A stretch of 45,185 nt of DNA from Bacteroidales bacterium UBA1173 (GCA_002311655.1 DBYZ01000002.1:34172-79356), one strand, 5' to 3'; shown: positions 16,123 to 24,849, counted from the stretch's first letter. The notes: generated by a model from the sequence alone, not told the origin. Numbers and translations are program-made.

Positions 16123-17820
16123 GTGTGCATGGGCCTCAACCACGTTGATGACATAGTCACCGAGTTTCTCGCATTCGCAGATGATGTCCATGTATTGAAC
16201 TCCCGCTTGATAGTTGTAACGGCGCTCATTGATGTCAATAACGTTGGCCTCTCTGAGCTGTGTGCGGTAGTTGTTGATTTCGTTTTCTATGTTCAACGAC
16301 TCGTTGATGTCGATGGTGTTCTGGTCGTCGTCAAGCACTTTCTGCATGTGCTCCAGTGCTTTTTTGCAAAGCTCGAACATATAGCGGATGTGAACTTTTT
16401 GCTCATCGGTGAAATGCTCGTTCTTCGTGTGTTTCTGGTTAATGGTGCGCGCGAGGTTGAAGCAGCTGTCGCCAATACTCTCAAGCTCGCCGACTTCACG
16501 GAGCATGAAACGAATCTTGGTCTTCGTTTCCGGACTCAGATGTCCTTCAGTCACTTTGTTGAGATAATTGGCGATTTCAATCTCCATGTTATCGGAAATC
16601 TGCTCGTATTTCACAATCCTTGCGTATAGTTTGCTGAAATCCTCATCGTTTTTGGTCTCAAAAAGCAGATTCGGGATGAAACCGAACATCTTGTTGGTTC
16701 TCGTCGAGAACAGACTGATTTCCTTTTGAGCCTGCAAAGTTGAAAGCTCCGCAGTCGATAAAAGTCCTCCGGCGATGAATTTCAGTCTTGACTCCTCGTC
16801 TTCTTCTGAAACGTGAGGTTTAATGACCTTGCACACGAAACGCTCGATAGATTTGACGAATCCTATTTGTATCAAGGTGTTGGTGATGTTGAAAGTGGAG
16901 TGGAAGGTAGCCAAAACTACTGAAATCATGGCCAGATTTTCGGCGTATCCTGGGTCGTTTGCCGTAAGATTCATGTCGAAGCCTACAAACCTGCAAATGA
17001 TATTTATGAAAGGACGGTATAATATCAACGCCCAAGTAACACCTATCACGTTGATACTCAAGTGCGCAAACGCTGCTCGTCGTGCCTGCGTGTTGGCACC
17101 GATAGCCACGATGTTAGCCGTGATTGTCGTTCCTATGTTCTCGCCAAGCACAAGCATAATACCTTGATCGACATGCAAAACGCCTGTCGTACATAAAATC
17201 ATGGTTATAGCCATTATTGCGGCACTTGACTGCACACATAGCGTCAGAATCGTTCCCATGAACAGGAAAAACACTGAGTTCCAGAAGCTTGGCTCGTTGA
17301 AACGTGAGAAAAACGCACTGATGGCTTCGTTGGCGCTCGGGTCTTGAACCAAAGCGAAACCGGTCTCTTTCAATGTTCCAAGACCTAAGAATAGGAACGC
17401 TATGCCAAACATAAAGTCACCGATGATACGGCGTCTCTTCATGTATAGCAGAATGATTCCTATAAAAAACGCAAGATATACGAAGTCGGAGATGTTAAAC
17501 GAAAAGCCCAATGACATGATCCATGCCGTCACCGTGGTTCCAATGTGCGCTCCCATGATAACAGATATTGACTGCGTCAAGGTTAAAAGTCCCGCGTTGA
17601 CAAATGATACTGTCATAAGGGTGGTCGCCGTTGACGACTGTACCGCGGCCGTGACGAAAACACCAGTCAACAATCCCGTGAAACGATTGGTGGTCATGGT
17701 GCTTAAGACATGACGCAGCTGTGGACCTGCCATCTTCTGCAAAGCATCACTCATCGCCTTCATACCGAACATGAGAAGAGCGAGACATCCTAAAAGTTTC
17801 AATAAAACAAAAAGTGTCAT
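16105..17820 (-). CDS. Na+/phosphate cotransporter with PhoU-like domain
   Basis: A 571-residue inner-membrane protein of the PNaS (NptA/YjbB-like) family. Two inverted repeats carry the hallmark QSS motifs: QSSTATT at residues 61-67 and QSSAA at 197-201. About eight helices fill residues 1-320. A cytosolic PhoU-like helical domain covers about 345-565. It takes up (or in some bacteria exports) phosphate with sodium, and the PhoU part probably regulates it. It is transcribed alone: a -7 box lies 35 bases upstream and the downstream terminator overlaps its 3' end. No pst genes are nearby. Confidence 0.92.
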   Translation of the reverse strand: MTLFVLLKLLGCLALLMFGMKAMSDALQKMAGPQLRHVLSTMTTNRFTGLLTGVFVTAAVQSSTATTLMTVSFVNAGLLTLTQSISVIMGAHIGTTVTAWIMSLGFSFNISDFVYLAFFIGIILLYMKRRRIIGDFMFGIAFLFLGLGTLKETGFALVQDPSANEAISAFFSRFNEPSFWNSVFFLFMGTILTLCVQSSAAIMAITMILCTTGVLHVDQGIMLVLGENIGTTITANIVAIGANTQARRAAFAHLSINVIGVTWALILYRPFINIICRFVGFDMNLTANDPGYAENLAMISVVLATFHSTFNITNTLIQIGFVKSIERFVCKVIKPHVSEEDEESRLKFIAGGLLSTAELSTLQAQKEISLFSTRTNKMFGFIPNLLFETKNDEDFSKLYARIVKYEQISDNMEIEIANYLNKVTEGHLSPETKTKIRFMLREVGELESIGDSCFNLARTINQKHTKNEHFTDEQKVHIRYMFELCKKALEHMQKVLDDDQNTIDINESLNIENEINNYRTQLREANVIDINERRYNYQAGVQYMDIICECEKLGDYVINVVEAHAHKKLTM

Positions 17821-17854
17821 ATTCTTATCGTTTTTAAGCCACTAAAACTGGTCG

Positions 17855-17862
17855 CAAAATTA
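17855..17862 (-). promoter_or_regulatory. -7 box for the Na/Pi cotransporter gene
   Basis: TAATTTTG on the minus strand matches TAnnTTTG; it lies 35 bases before the ATG. Confidence 0.55.
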
Positions 17863-17897
17863 GAAAATTATTTGTTTTTTTACAAGTTGTCTGGTGA

Positions 17898-18263
17898 TTA
17901 TTTATTTGTTCTCCTGCGTTTCATACGCTCTGCCAAACTGCTGTAACTTGAGTTCCTTTTGGGCAGCGTGACATATGTGTCGTAATCGTCGAAATGCTCT
18001 TCAACAATCCTGAACGCCTCATGCACTAGGTCTTTGTCATATTGCATCAACTCATATAACTGGTCTGCCATCCAATATCTCAAGATGACTTTTTCATTCA
18101 AATCAAGGAGTTTTGCTAGTTTTATGGCCTCGCTGCGTTCGATTTTGATCTTGCCGTTTTCTTTTCTGTTGTATTTCGATTGCGACATGAACATCTCTTT
18201 AGCTATCTTCGTTTGAGACATCCCCGAGTACATCCTTGCTTTTTTTATGGTTTCATGTAACAT
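17898..18263 (-). CDS. XRE-family helix-turn-helix regulator
   Basis: A 121-residue protein. Residues about 5-60 form a Cro/C1-type HTH (KARMYSGMSQTKIAKEMFMS, then SKYNRKENGKIKI), with recognition helix near 26-37. The rest is a helical region and a basic tail (ERMKRRRTNK). It is the last gene of a minus-strand cluster: its ATG lies one base past the stop of the M64-like peptidase gene, which itself lies one base past rho. Targets are unknown. Confidence 0.85.
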   Translation of the reverse strand: MLHETIKKARMYSGMSQTKIAKEMFMSQSKYNRKENGKIKIERSEAIKLAKLLDLNEKVILRYWMADQLYELMQYDKDLVHEAFRIVEEHFDDYDTYVTLPKRNSSYSSLAERMKRRRTNK

Positions 18264-18264
18264 A

Positions 18265-19308
18265 TTATTTGGTGTGAAGATCTAAGATTTTGTTAATTAA
18301 TTCATTAAAATCATGATAATAGTTTGACACATCGGTCGAGTCATTCGCCGTGTCGTCAGAATAAAACCTGTCGGCGGAACCCACAATTTGATGTCCTAAC
18401 TCATGTCTGATGATGTAATCGTCTGATTGTGAACGGATTGCTGTCGTGGTGTAAACGTTAAACAAACTCCCGCCACAGTTGTTTTCGTCGTTAATCAGAA
18501 TCAAGGCGTAATCGTAAGGAGCCTGTGTCGCATATTCACGAAACGCCCATTCATCGTAAGCTAACGCATATTTTTCATGCCCTAGAGAGCCACTGCTAAT
18601 CTTGAGGCTGTTGCCTGATTTTACTGGCGGAACCTGAACAGCATGCACGTTGAAATCTGTTTTCCTGTCGCGATAAGGTTCTGCATTGATGAAGATGTTG
18701 TAAAAATGCAGCGCGTCGGCATCAAATTTCTTAATCTCATCCAATGTATATCCATCACCTAAAATCACTATGTCGACTTTTTCTTTGGGGTCGCCGCTGT
18801 CAAGCAAACGTACAAGTCGGTTGTTGTGGTTCTGTGTCGGCTCAACCAATGCTTTGGCTCGTCTGTCTATTACATATTCCCAGACTGGTTCTGTAATGTC
18901 AAGAGAATCAATCTTATACATCGTTAGCTTGGCGTTTTTTATCGGATAAGGTATTCTTATCGACTCGTTGAAAGCTCTCTTTTTCTGTTGTGCTTCCTCA
19001 GTCATTCGCCACTCGCTAAACACTGTGCTGATGCAGTCGGAATAGAGTAGCTCTTCTGTAGCGACGTCCCTTACCTCGTAAAAATAAGCGCCCAAACGAT
19101 AAGGATTCACCATGTTTTTCGTGCGTCCGTACCAAAGCCCGTCGTCGTAAATCTTGTCGAGTTTGAACGCTTCGCTGTCGGCGTCTCCTGTATGTACAAG
19201 ATTGATTCTTAGTGTTTTATCTATGAAATGCTTCCCAAAACCATTGTCTTCATTTCTTGTGCATGAAATGAACGCTATGATTGTCAAAAGGAAAGCAATT
19301 CTTCTCAT
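18265..19308 (-). CDS. M64-like (IgA peptidase type) zinc metallopeptidase lipoprotein, short C-terminus
   Basis: A 347-residue protein with lipobox FISC (Cys16), so probably exported and lipid-anchored. The N-terminal half (about 25-150) is a beta-rich domain as in M64 proteins. The peptidase half begins at VDIVILGDGYT (about 178). The zinc site is His302-Glu303-Leu-Gly-His306 with Asp313 as likely third ligand (HExxHxxxGxxD). M64 proteins generally continue well past this site, but this one stops 34 residues later, so it is either C-terminally truncated or divergent. Gaps to rho and the XRE gene are one base each. The substrate is unknown; cleavage of IgA is not implied. Confidence 0.8.
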   Translation of the reverse strand: MRRIAFLLTIIAFISCTRNEDNGFGKHFIDKTLRINLVHTGDADSEAFKLDKIYDDGLWYGRTKNMVNPYRLGAYFYEVRDVATEELLYSDCISTVFSEWRMTEEAQQKKRAFNESIRIPYPIKNAKLTMYKIDSLDITEPVWEYVIDRRAKALVEPTQNHNNRLVRLLDSGDPKEKVDIVILGDGYTLDEIKKFDADALHFYNIFINAEPYRDRKTDFNVHAVQVPPVKSGNSLKISSGSLGHEKYALAYDEWAFREYATQAPYDYALILINDENNCGGSLFNVYTTTAIRSQSDDYIIRHELGHQIVGSADRFYSDDTANDSTDVSNYYHDFNELINKILDLHTK

Positions 19309-19309
19309 T

Positions 19310-21010
19310 TTATTTGTCTATCGTTGCCAAAAACTCTTCATTCGACACTGTTTTCGAGATTCTGTCTTTCAAGAACTCCATGGCTTCCACTGGTGTCATG
19401 TCAGCGAAGTGGTTGCGCAATGCCCAGACACGTGCAAGAGTGCGCTCGTCGACAAGCAAGTCGTCGCGACGTGTTCCTGATGCCACGATGTCGATGGCAG
19501 GGTAGATGCGCTTGTTCGACAGACGGCGGTCGAGCTGGAGCTCCATGTTACCTGTTCCCTTGAATTCCTCGAAGATGACCTCGTCCATCTTAGAACCAGT
19601 GTCGATGAGTGCTGTCGCCAAAATTGTGAGAGATCCGCCGCCTTCGATGTTACGTGCAGCACCGAAGAAACGTTTCGGTTTCTGCAAAGCGTTGGCCTCG
19701 ACACCACCCGAAAGCACCTTTCCTGAAGCAGGCGACACGGTGTTGTATGCGCGTGCCAAACGTGTGATGGAGTCGAGCAGAATCACCACGTCGTGACCGC
19801 ATTCTGTCAAGCGTTTTGCCTTCTCCAGCACGATGTTTGCAATCTTCACGTGCTTGTCGGCTGGCTCGTCGAATGTTGAAGAGATAACCTCAGCCTTCAC
19901 GCTGCGTGCCATGTCGGTGACCTCTTCAGGACGCTCGTCAATCAATAATATAATAAGGTATACCTCCGGATGGTTTGCTGCGATGGCGTTGGCAACTTCC
20001 TTCAGCAACACTGTCTTACCTGTCTTAGGCTGTGCCACTATCAAACCACGCTGACCTTTGCCGATAGGGGCGAAGAGGTCCATGATTCTTGTAGATACAG
20101 TGCCTCCCTGATGGCCGGTAATCTTGAACTTCTCGTCAGGGAACAATGGCGTGAGGAAGTCGAATGGGATACGGTCGCGCACCTCATCAGGGTTGCGTCC
20201 GTTGATTTTGTCGACCTTCACCAAAGGGAAATATTTCTCGCCGTTCTTTGGCGGACGAATCATTCCGAGGATGGTGTCGCCGGTCTTCAAACCGAACAAC
20301 TTGATCTGCGACTGTGATACGTAGATGTCATCAGGTGAGTTCAGATAGTTATAATCCGCTGAACGCAGGAATCCGTAGCCGTCAGGCATGATTTCAAGCA
20401 CGCCTTCCGCCTGCACCACGCCGTCAAACTCGCTGATGAGCTCGTCACGTTTCTGTGACTGCTGAGGCTGAGGCTGCTGAGGTTGAGGTTTTACTTCGTA
20501 AACTTCCTGTTTTTCCTCAAACATCGAAGGCATGTCTTCAACAACAGCTGTCTCAACTGTCGGTTCTTCCTCGTTGTCTTCGTTTAATATCTCGTTGGCG
20601 ATGTCAACAACTGCAGGTTTCGGCTTAGGATACGACACGTGACGGGTCATCTCGCGCTCGTCGCTGCTGTCAAAAGTGGTTTTGATGACGTCAGGACGCT
20701 TTCCAATCCTCGGACGTCTGCCACGTTTCGGGGCTTCCTGTGCCGGAGCAGCTTCTGCAACCGTTTCCTGCGGTGCGACAACTTCCTTTTCTTCTTTAAC
20801 TTCTTCAGTTATTACTTCCTTTTTCTTTCTGCCCGGACGGCCTTTCGGCTTCTCAACAACTGCTGGGGTTTCCTGCGGTGCTGATTGTTTCTCGATGATG
20901 CTGTACACCAGGCTTTCCTTTGGCAAGCTGACTTTTTCCACACCAAGTTTTAATGCAATCTCCTTGAGCTCGGCCATGGATTTGTCGTTAAGTTCAAAAA
21001 TATCGTACAT
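19310..21010 (-). CDS. rho: Transcription termination factor Rho
   Basis: A 566-residue hexameric RNA helicase for factor-dependent termination. A Rho_N domain (1-45) is followed by a long acidic and Pro/Gln-rich insert (about 46-190) typical of Bacteroidota Rho. The cold-shock-type RNA-binding domain lies at about 195-265 (MPDGYGFLRSADYNYL) and the ATPase at 285-545. The P-loop is PKTGKT at 328-333, with LLDSITRLARAYN as Walker B region. All core motifs are present. A promoter at 21131-21161 gives a leader of about 115 bases that could allow autoregulation. It is tightly packed with the two genes downstream. Confidence 0.97.
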   Translation of the reverse strand: MYDIFELNDKSMAELKEIALKLGVEKVSLPKESLVYSIIEKQSAPQETPAVVEKPKGRPGRKKKEVITEEVKEEKEVVAPQETVAEAAPAQEAPKRGRRPRIGKRPDVIKTTFDSSDEREMTRHVSYPKPKPAVVDIANEILNEDNEEEPTVETAVVEDMPSMFEEKQEVYEVKPQPQQPQPQQSQKRDELISEFDGVVQAEGVLEIMPDGYGFLRSADYNYLNSPDDIYVSQSQIKLFGLKTGDTILGMIRPPKNGEKYFPLVKVDKINGRNPDEVRDRIPFDFLTPLFPDEKFKITGHQGGTVSTRIMDLFAPIGKGQRGLIVAQPKTGKTVLLKEVANAIAANHPEVYLIILLIDERPEEVTDMARSVKAEVISSTFDEPADKHVKIANIVLEKAKRLTECGHDVVILLDSITRLARAYNTVSPASGKVLSGGVEANALQKPKRFFGAARNIEGGGSLTILATALIDTGSKMDEVIFEEFKGTGNMELQLDRRLSNKRIYPAIDIVASGTRRDDLLVDERTLARVWALRNHFADMTPVEAMEFLKDRISKTVSNEEFLATIDK

Positions 21011-21130
21011 AAAAAGTCAATTTGTTTAGACTCGATTTTTTTAAGAATTTTCTCTGAATTTTGTGAAAACAGACTTGTTTTCGTTGAAATGTAACAAAAA
21101 CTTAAATGGTCTTTTGTTCATTTGACGTTG

Positions 21131-21161
21131 CAAAGATACGATTTTTTTTCATACAAGCAAA
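21131..21161 (-). promoter_or_regulatory. Promoter of the rho cluster
   Basis: On the minus strand TTTG (21161-21158) and TATCTTTG (21138-21131) are separated by 19 bases, matching the Bacteroidota -33/-7 pattern. The inferred leader is about 115 bases and contains a small dyad (GAAAAC/GTTTTC, 21065-21082). Confidence 0.7.
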
Positions 21162-21169
21162 TTTTTTAT

Positions 21170-21177
21170 TAATTTTG
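21170..21177 (+). promoter_or_regulatory. -7 box for the DUF4293 gene
   Basis: TAATTTTG matches TAnnTTTG and ends 16 bases before the ATG at 21194. It is divergent from the rho promoter. Confidence 0.55.
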
Positions 21178-21193
21178 CGGAAAAATTTTAGAT

Positions 21194-21682
21194 ATGATTC
21201 AGAGAAGACAGACAATTTTTATGCTTTTATCAGCAATCGTTAGTGGTTTGCTGTTTTTTATGCCGTTAGCGTCATTTGAAACTGGCGATAGCGCTATGAG
21301 ATTCACTATTTTTGGAATACAAAACCCAATAGAAACGTTAACTTTATCAAAATCATACACTTGGCCTCTTATCGCACTTACAGTATTGATGACGGTTCTG
21401 CCAATCTATACTATATTTATATATAAGAAACGTGAGCTTCAGGTTAAGCTTTGCCATCTGGCAATGTTGTTGAACATCGTTTTCATCGGCTTGGTGTTTT
21501 TATACTATGATAATGATATTCAAAAGATTATCGCTGCCGTTGAAGGCGATTCGTATGAACTCGACGTGGCATATTTCTTCGGCATGGCGTTTCCGCTGGT
21601 GAACCTCGTCCTCGAGATTCTCGCCATAAAAGGAATTAAAAAGGATATAGCTTTGCTGAAGTCAATCGACAGACTTCGTTAA
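21194..21682 (+). CDS. DUF4293 family membrane protein
   Basis: A 162-residue protein with four hydrophobic segments (about 9-27, 55-73, 90-108, 130-148). The start MIQRRQTIFMLLSAIVSGLL and the LPIYTIFIYKKRELQVKLC segment fit the Bacteroidota family DUF4293. No function is known. It is divergent from rho, which is a common neighbour for this family. It converges with a phosphoesterase gene 4 bases on, with a small dyad spanning both stops. Confidence 0.85.
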   Translation: MIQRRQTIFMLLSAIVSGLLFFMPLASFETGDSAMRFTIFGIQNPIETLTLSKSYTWPLIALTVLMTVLPIYTIFIYKKRELQVKLCHLAMLLNIVFIGLVFLYYDNDIQKIIAAVEGDSYELDVAYFFGMAFPLVNLVLEILAIKGIKKDIALLKSIDRLR

Positions 21683-21692
21683 ATACTTAACG
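21677..21692. terminator. Small dyad spanning the convergent stops of DUF4293 and phosphoesterase genes
   Basis: CGTTAA and TTAACG flank a 4-base loop (ATAC) and are followed by TTTCTTTT. Both TAA stops are part of the stem. The stem is only 6 bp, so it is a weak candidate terminator. Confidence 0.4.
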
Positions 21693-22178
21693 TTTCTTTT
21701 CGTATAACTCCATATTCTTGATTTCATTTCCGTCGATTTGGAATCTCAACATCGTTATCACTTTGTGAAATCCTGAGTTTCCAGCTGCTCCCGGATTGAT
21801 GTGGAGCAGGTGCAGGTCATGGTCGTTCATCACCTTTAATATATGTGAGTGCCCGCTGATGAAAATGTTTGGTTTCTCTTTGATTATCAGTTCTTTAATG
21901 CCTGGTTCATAACGGTTCGGGTAGCCGCCGATGTGCGTCATCATAACCTTCACGTTTTCTATTGTGAAGATGTTGATTTTCGGAAACATCAGGCGTATCT
22001 TTTGGTCGTCAATATTTCCATAAACAGCCCGTAAAGGCTTGAAGGCAGACAGACTGTCGGCGACATCGGTTCCACCGATGTCGCCGACATGCCATATCTC
22101 ATCGCAGTCTTTGAAAAACTCAAAGACTGCAGGATTAAGCCATCCGTGTGTGTCTGACAATAATCCTATCTTCTTCAT
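21687..22178 (-). CDS. YfcE/MJ0936-type metallophosphoesterase
   Basis: A 163-residue cytosolic phosphodiesterase of the calcineurin-like superfamily. Metal-binding motifs appear in order: LSDTHG (Asp8, His10), HVGDIGG, VYGNIDD (the GN[HD] equivalent), MTHIGGYP and SGHSH, then NPGAAGNSG. The length is normal for single-domain YfcE proteins. The natural substrate is unknown. It starts two bases past the DUF3078 gene, so they probably share a transcript. Confidence 0.9.
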   Translation of the reverse strand: MKKIGLLSDTHGWLNPAVFEFFKDCDEIWHVGDIGGTDVADSLSAFKPLRAVYGNIDDQKIRLMFPKINIFTIENVKVMMTHIGGYPNRYEPGIKELIIKEKPNIFISGHSHILKVMNDHDLHLLHINPGAAGNSGFHKVITMLRFQIDGNEIKNMELYEKKR

Positions 22179-22180
22179 GA

Positions 22181-23122
22181 TTACGGAATCTTATAAGAGA
22201 TGCCGAGGCTCAACACTTCCTTGAACTGACGGAAGGTGGTGCCTTCAACATGGCTCAATGGTGCGATATCCTCATCATAGACCAAACGAGCGGTGATGTT
22301 GCAGCTCAACCAGTCGTTGACCTTCATAATCAAGGCGTTGTCCCAGTCGAAGTCAACAGGGCAAGTGTATTTCTCGCCAAGAGCGTTCTCATTGCCACCA
22401 ATATAGTCGTAGAAAGCGATGAGTTTTGAGCTGAACACCACGTTCTTTACAATCTCATAGTTGAACTCTGCTGTCAGCTGGGCACCAAGCTCCCAACGAA
22501 CCTTCTCACCGTGTTTGATAACGTTGCCAAGAGTGTCATATTCGGCTTTTTTCACACCGAAAGCACCGGCGTCAGCAAGTTGTACGTCGTTGACAAGGGT
22601 CATTTTGGCTGTGAGAGGAGCGAGGTTTACTTTGAAATGCTCGTTCGGAACCCACTGAGCACCAAGACCTAACGTGAAGTAACCTGGAGCCATGAATCCA
22701 GAAATACGGTTTGTGCTGTCGGCAGCATAGTTGTAACCGTTTGTGAATTGGCTCTGGAATGTAAAGTCGGCTGTTGCGTACAATTTGTCGTGATAAATGT
22801 TGTAACCATACAATGAACTCAGGAAGATGCGGTCGTCAGTCTTGATTGGCTTTTTGTCAATGTTATAATAGCTGTAACCTAACTGCAAATCAATGCCGTT
22901 GTCCCATTTGTGGTTGCCGTTTTTGTAGTTGATGTCGTACTTGGCGAGACCAAGGAAGTTGATGTTGTCCTGTCCACCAGCTGACCAGTTGTCGAAATGA
23001 CTCTGTGCTATGTTAAAACCGACGTTTCCGCCGTGTGTCCATGGTGATGCCGGAGCATCCTGCGCAAATGCCACATTCACCGAAAGCAGCAATGCGATCA
23101 AAGGTAAAAATAACTTTTTCAT
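22181..23122 (-). CDS. DUF3078 family outer-membrane protein
   Basis: A 313-residue protein with a signal peptide (1-20, ending NVAFA). The start of the mature part, WTHGGNVGFNIAQSHFDNWSAGGQDN, is typical of DUF3078 (given as residues 28-53 landmarks). Alternating aromatic beta strands run to the end, and the last residue pattern SLGISYKIP suggests a beta-barrel in the outer membrane. No function is established. It lies between a double TonB_C protein and a phosphoesterase. Confidence 0.85.
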   Translation of the reverse strand: MKKLFLPLIALLLSVNVAFAQDAPASPWTHGGNVGFNIAQSHFDNWSAGGQDNINFLGLAKYDINYKNGNHKWDNGIDLQLGYSYYNIDKKPIKTDDRIFLSSLYGYNIYHDKLYATADFTFQSQFTNGYNYAADSTNRISGFMAPGYFTLGLGAQWVPNEHFKVNLAPLTAKMTLVNDVQLADAGAFGVKKAEYDTLGNVIKHGEKVRWELGAQLTAEFNYEIVKNVVFSSKLIAFYDYIGGNENALGEKYTCPVDFDWDNALIMKVNDWLSCNITARLVYDEDIAPLSHVEGTTFRQFKEVLSLGISYKIP

Positions 23123-23148
23123 TTTATAAAAATTTATTGGTTGATATT

Positions 23149-23940
23149 CTAATAACTATTTCCATCATGATAGTTCCGCTCACCGATCTGGAATGTGATG
23201 TCTTGTGTGGTTTTTGTCCTCACAAGGCTGTCGTGTCTCACTCCTGGAATCCATAACAGATTCTGTATCAGTCTGATAGCTTCGTTATCGCAGCCTCCGC
23301 CAACGCTGTTTTCCACGGTGATGTTCGAGGCCCTTCCATCAGTCTCAATAATGAAATCAAGTTTCACAGTGCCATTAATCTCAAACTGTTTCGCCTGATC
23401 AGGGAACTCAAGGTTGGTGCGCAGATATGCCGCCATCGTCACCTGCGGATTGCTGAAATATGGTCTTGGAGCCTGATGTAAATCTCTCAACTCATAAACA
23501 GCATTGCTTTTCTGAGCTGGATATTCCTGTTCCGGCAACATCAGACGCGGATTTTTCTCCTCAGCTTTCTTATAACTCTTCGGTGAGAACTCAACAGTAT
23601 AATAATCGTTGTAACTCGTTGGTTTTCCGTTGTTTAACGCCGGATTCCACTCAATCATCTTCACCAATCTTATCGCCTCTGCGGCACATTGATCGTCAAA
23701 AGCGTTTTCAACCCTGTAATTGCTGGCGTTTCCATCGGCGTCAACGTCGTAATAAACAGTGATTTTGCCGCCTTTTTTGTCAAGCGCTTCCTTTGGATAT
23801 ATAAGGTGGTTGTGAATGATTTTCTTTGTCAACGCAAAGCCTGATTTCGGTTCCGGTGCCTTCGTCTGGGCGTTGAGATTTATTCCTAAGATGCTGAATA
23901 TCAATAAGATGATAAATGGTGTAGTTCTACTGTTTTTCAT
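23149..23940 (-). CDS. Exported protein with two TonB C-terminal-like domains
   Basis: A 263-residue protein. Residues 1-24 look like a signal peptide (ending NLNAQ). Two TonB_C-like repeats follow: about 38-118 (YPKEALDKKGGKITVYYDVD, then VKMIEWNPALNNGKP) and about 170-255 (FPDQAKQFEINGTVKLDF, then IQNLLWIPGVRHD). Canonical TonB has an uncleaved membrane anchor and a proline-rich linker; neither is clear here. It may be a soluble periplasmic scaffold rather than an energy transducer. A -7 box lies about 33 bases upstream. Confidence 0.82.
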   Translation of the reverse strand: MKNSRTTPFIILLIFSILGINLNAQTKAPEPKSGFALTKKIIHNHLIYPKEALDKKGGKITVYYDVDADGNASNYRVENAFDDQCAAEAIRLVKMIEWNPALNNGKPTSYNDYYTVEFSPKSYKKAEEKNPRLMLPEQEYPAQKSNAVYELRDLHQAPRPYFSNPQVTMAAYLRTNLEFPDQAKQFEINGTVKLDFIIETDGRASNITVENSVGGGCDNEAIRLIQNLLWIPGVRHDSLVRTKTTQDITFQIGERNYHDGNSY

Positions 23941-23972
23941 AATTCAAGTTCAAATTCTAAAAATCAACACTG

Positions 23973-23980
23973 CAAATTTA
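23973..23980 (-). promoter_or_regulatory. -7 box for the double TonB_C gene
   Basis: TAAATTTG on the minus strand matches TAnnTTTG; the ATG is 33 bases further on. Confidence 0.5.
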
Positions 23981-24012
23981 CGAAATTTTTAAATGATAAA
24001 CAAAAATTTTCG

Positions 24013-24020
24013 TATTTTTG
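24013..24020 (+). promoter_or_regulatory. -7 box for rlmB that decides its start
   Basis: TATTTTTG matches TAnnTTTG. Transcription should begin near 24024, only a few bases before an ATG at 24028. That favours the second in-frame ATG at 24067. Confidence 0.55.
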
Positions 24021-24066
24021 TACCACTATGATTAAACATAATACGATAAAAAAAGAAGACGACAAC

Positions 24067-24789
24067 ATGGTTTTCGGCGTTCATCCCGTTGAGGAAGTCA
24101 TCAAGGCAGGGAAGGAGCTGGAGAAAGTGTTTGTTCAGTCTGGCTTGCGCTCGCAACAGATTTCAGAGATTGTTAAATACGCCAAGAATCACGAGGTCCC
24201 GGTGCAGTTTGTGCCGATTGAGAAGCTGAACCGCCTCACTCGCAAAAACCATCAGGGAATTGTGGCTTTCGTTTGCCCGATTTCTTATCAGACTATCGAG
24301 AATGTGGTGCCGATGGTGTACGATGAAGGTCGCATGCCGTTCGTCGTCATCCTCGACCGTGTCACCGATGTGAGAAACTTCGGCGCTATTGCCCGTACAT
24401 GCTATGCTGCTGGAGTGGATGCCATCGTGATTCCGTCTCGTGGCAGCGCTCTCATCAACGGCGACGCCATGAAGACTTCGGCTGGCGCTCTTTCATTAAT
24501 TAATGTGTGCCGTGTCGAGAACATCAAAGATACCATCGATTTTCTGAAGGCTAGCGGCTTGAAAGTCATCGCGTTTTCTGAGAAAGGCAAACAGACTATC
24601 TGGCAGGCGGACCTTACCGGACCTATCGCCATCATGATGGGTTCTGAGGAAGACGGCATCAGCGAGGCATACCTCAAACGTGTCGACGACCATCTAGTCA
24701 TCCCGATGCCTGGAGACATCGATTCGCTCAACGTCAGCGTCGCCACTGGAATTGTAACATTCGAGGTGGTGCGACAACGTCTTGGATAA
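24067..24789 (+). CDS. rlmB: 23S rRNA (guanosine-2'-O)-methyltransferase, RlmB/TrmH family
   Basis: A 240-residue SPOUT enzyme that methylates a ribose in 23S rRNA using S-adenosylmethionine. The substrate-binding N-terminal domain starts at MVFGVHPVEEVIK. The three SPOUT motifs are DVRNFGAIARTCYAAGVDA (motif 1), MGSEEDGIS (motif 2) and IPMPGDIDSLNVSVATGI (motif 3, knot). The longer frame begins at 24028, but the -7 box leaves almost no leader for that ATG, and the family usually starts near MVFG; hence 24067. Other TrmH-family roles cannot be fully excluded. A bidirectional terminator follows. Confidence 0.9.
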   Translation: MVFGVHPVEEVIKAGKELEKVFVQSGLRSQQISEIVKYAKNHEVPVQFVPIEKLNRLTRKNHQGIVAFVCPISYQTIENVVPMVYDEGRMPFVVILDRVTDVRNFGAIARTCYAAGVDAIVIPSRGSALINGDAMKTSAGALSLINVCRVENIKDTIDFLKASGLKVIAFSEKGKQTIWQADLTGPIAIMMGSEEDGISEAYLKRVDDHLVIPMPGDIDSLNVSVATGIVTFEVVRQRLG

Positions 24790-24796
24790 CAATAAA

Positions 24797-24828
24797 AAAT
24801 CCCGTCATGCTGCAGCGTGACGGGATTT
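24797..24828. terminator. Bidirectional terminator between rlmB and rplS
   Basis: AAATCCCGTCA (24797-24807) pairs perfectly with TGACGGGATTT (24818-24828), followed by CTTTCTT on the plus strand and a run of T on the minus strand. Confidence 0.85.
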
Positions 24829-24849
24829 CTTTCTTGATCAAGCAATCTC

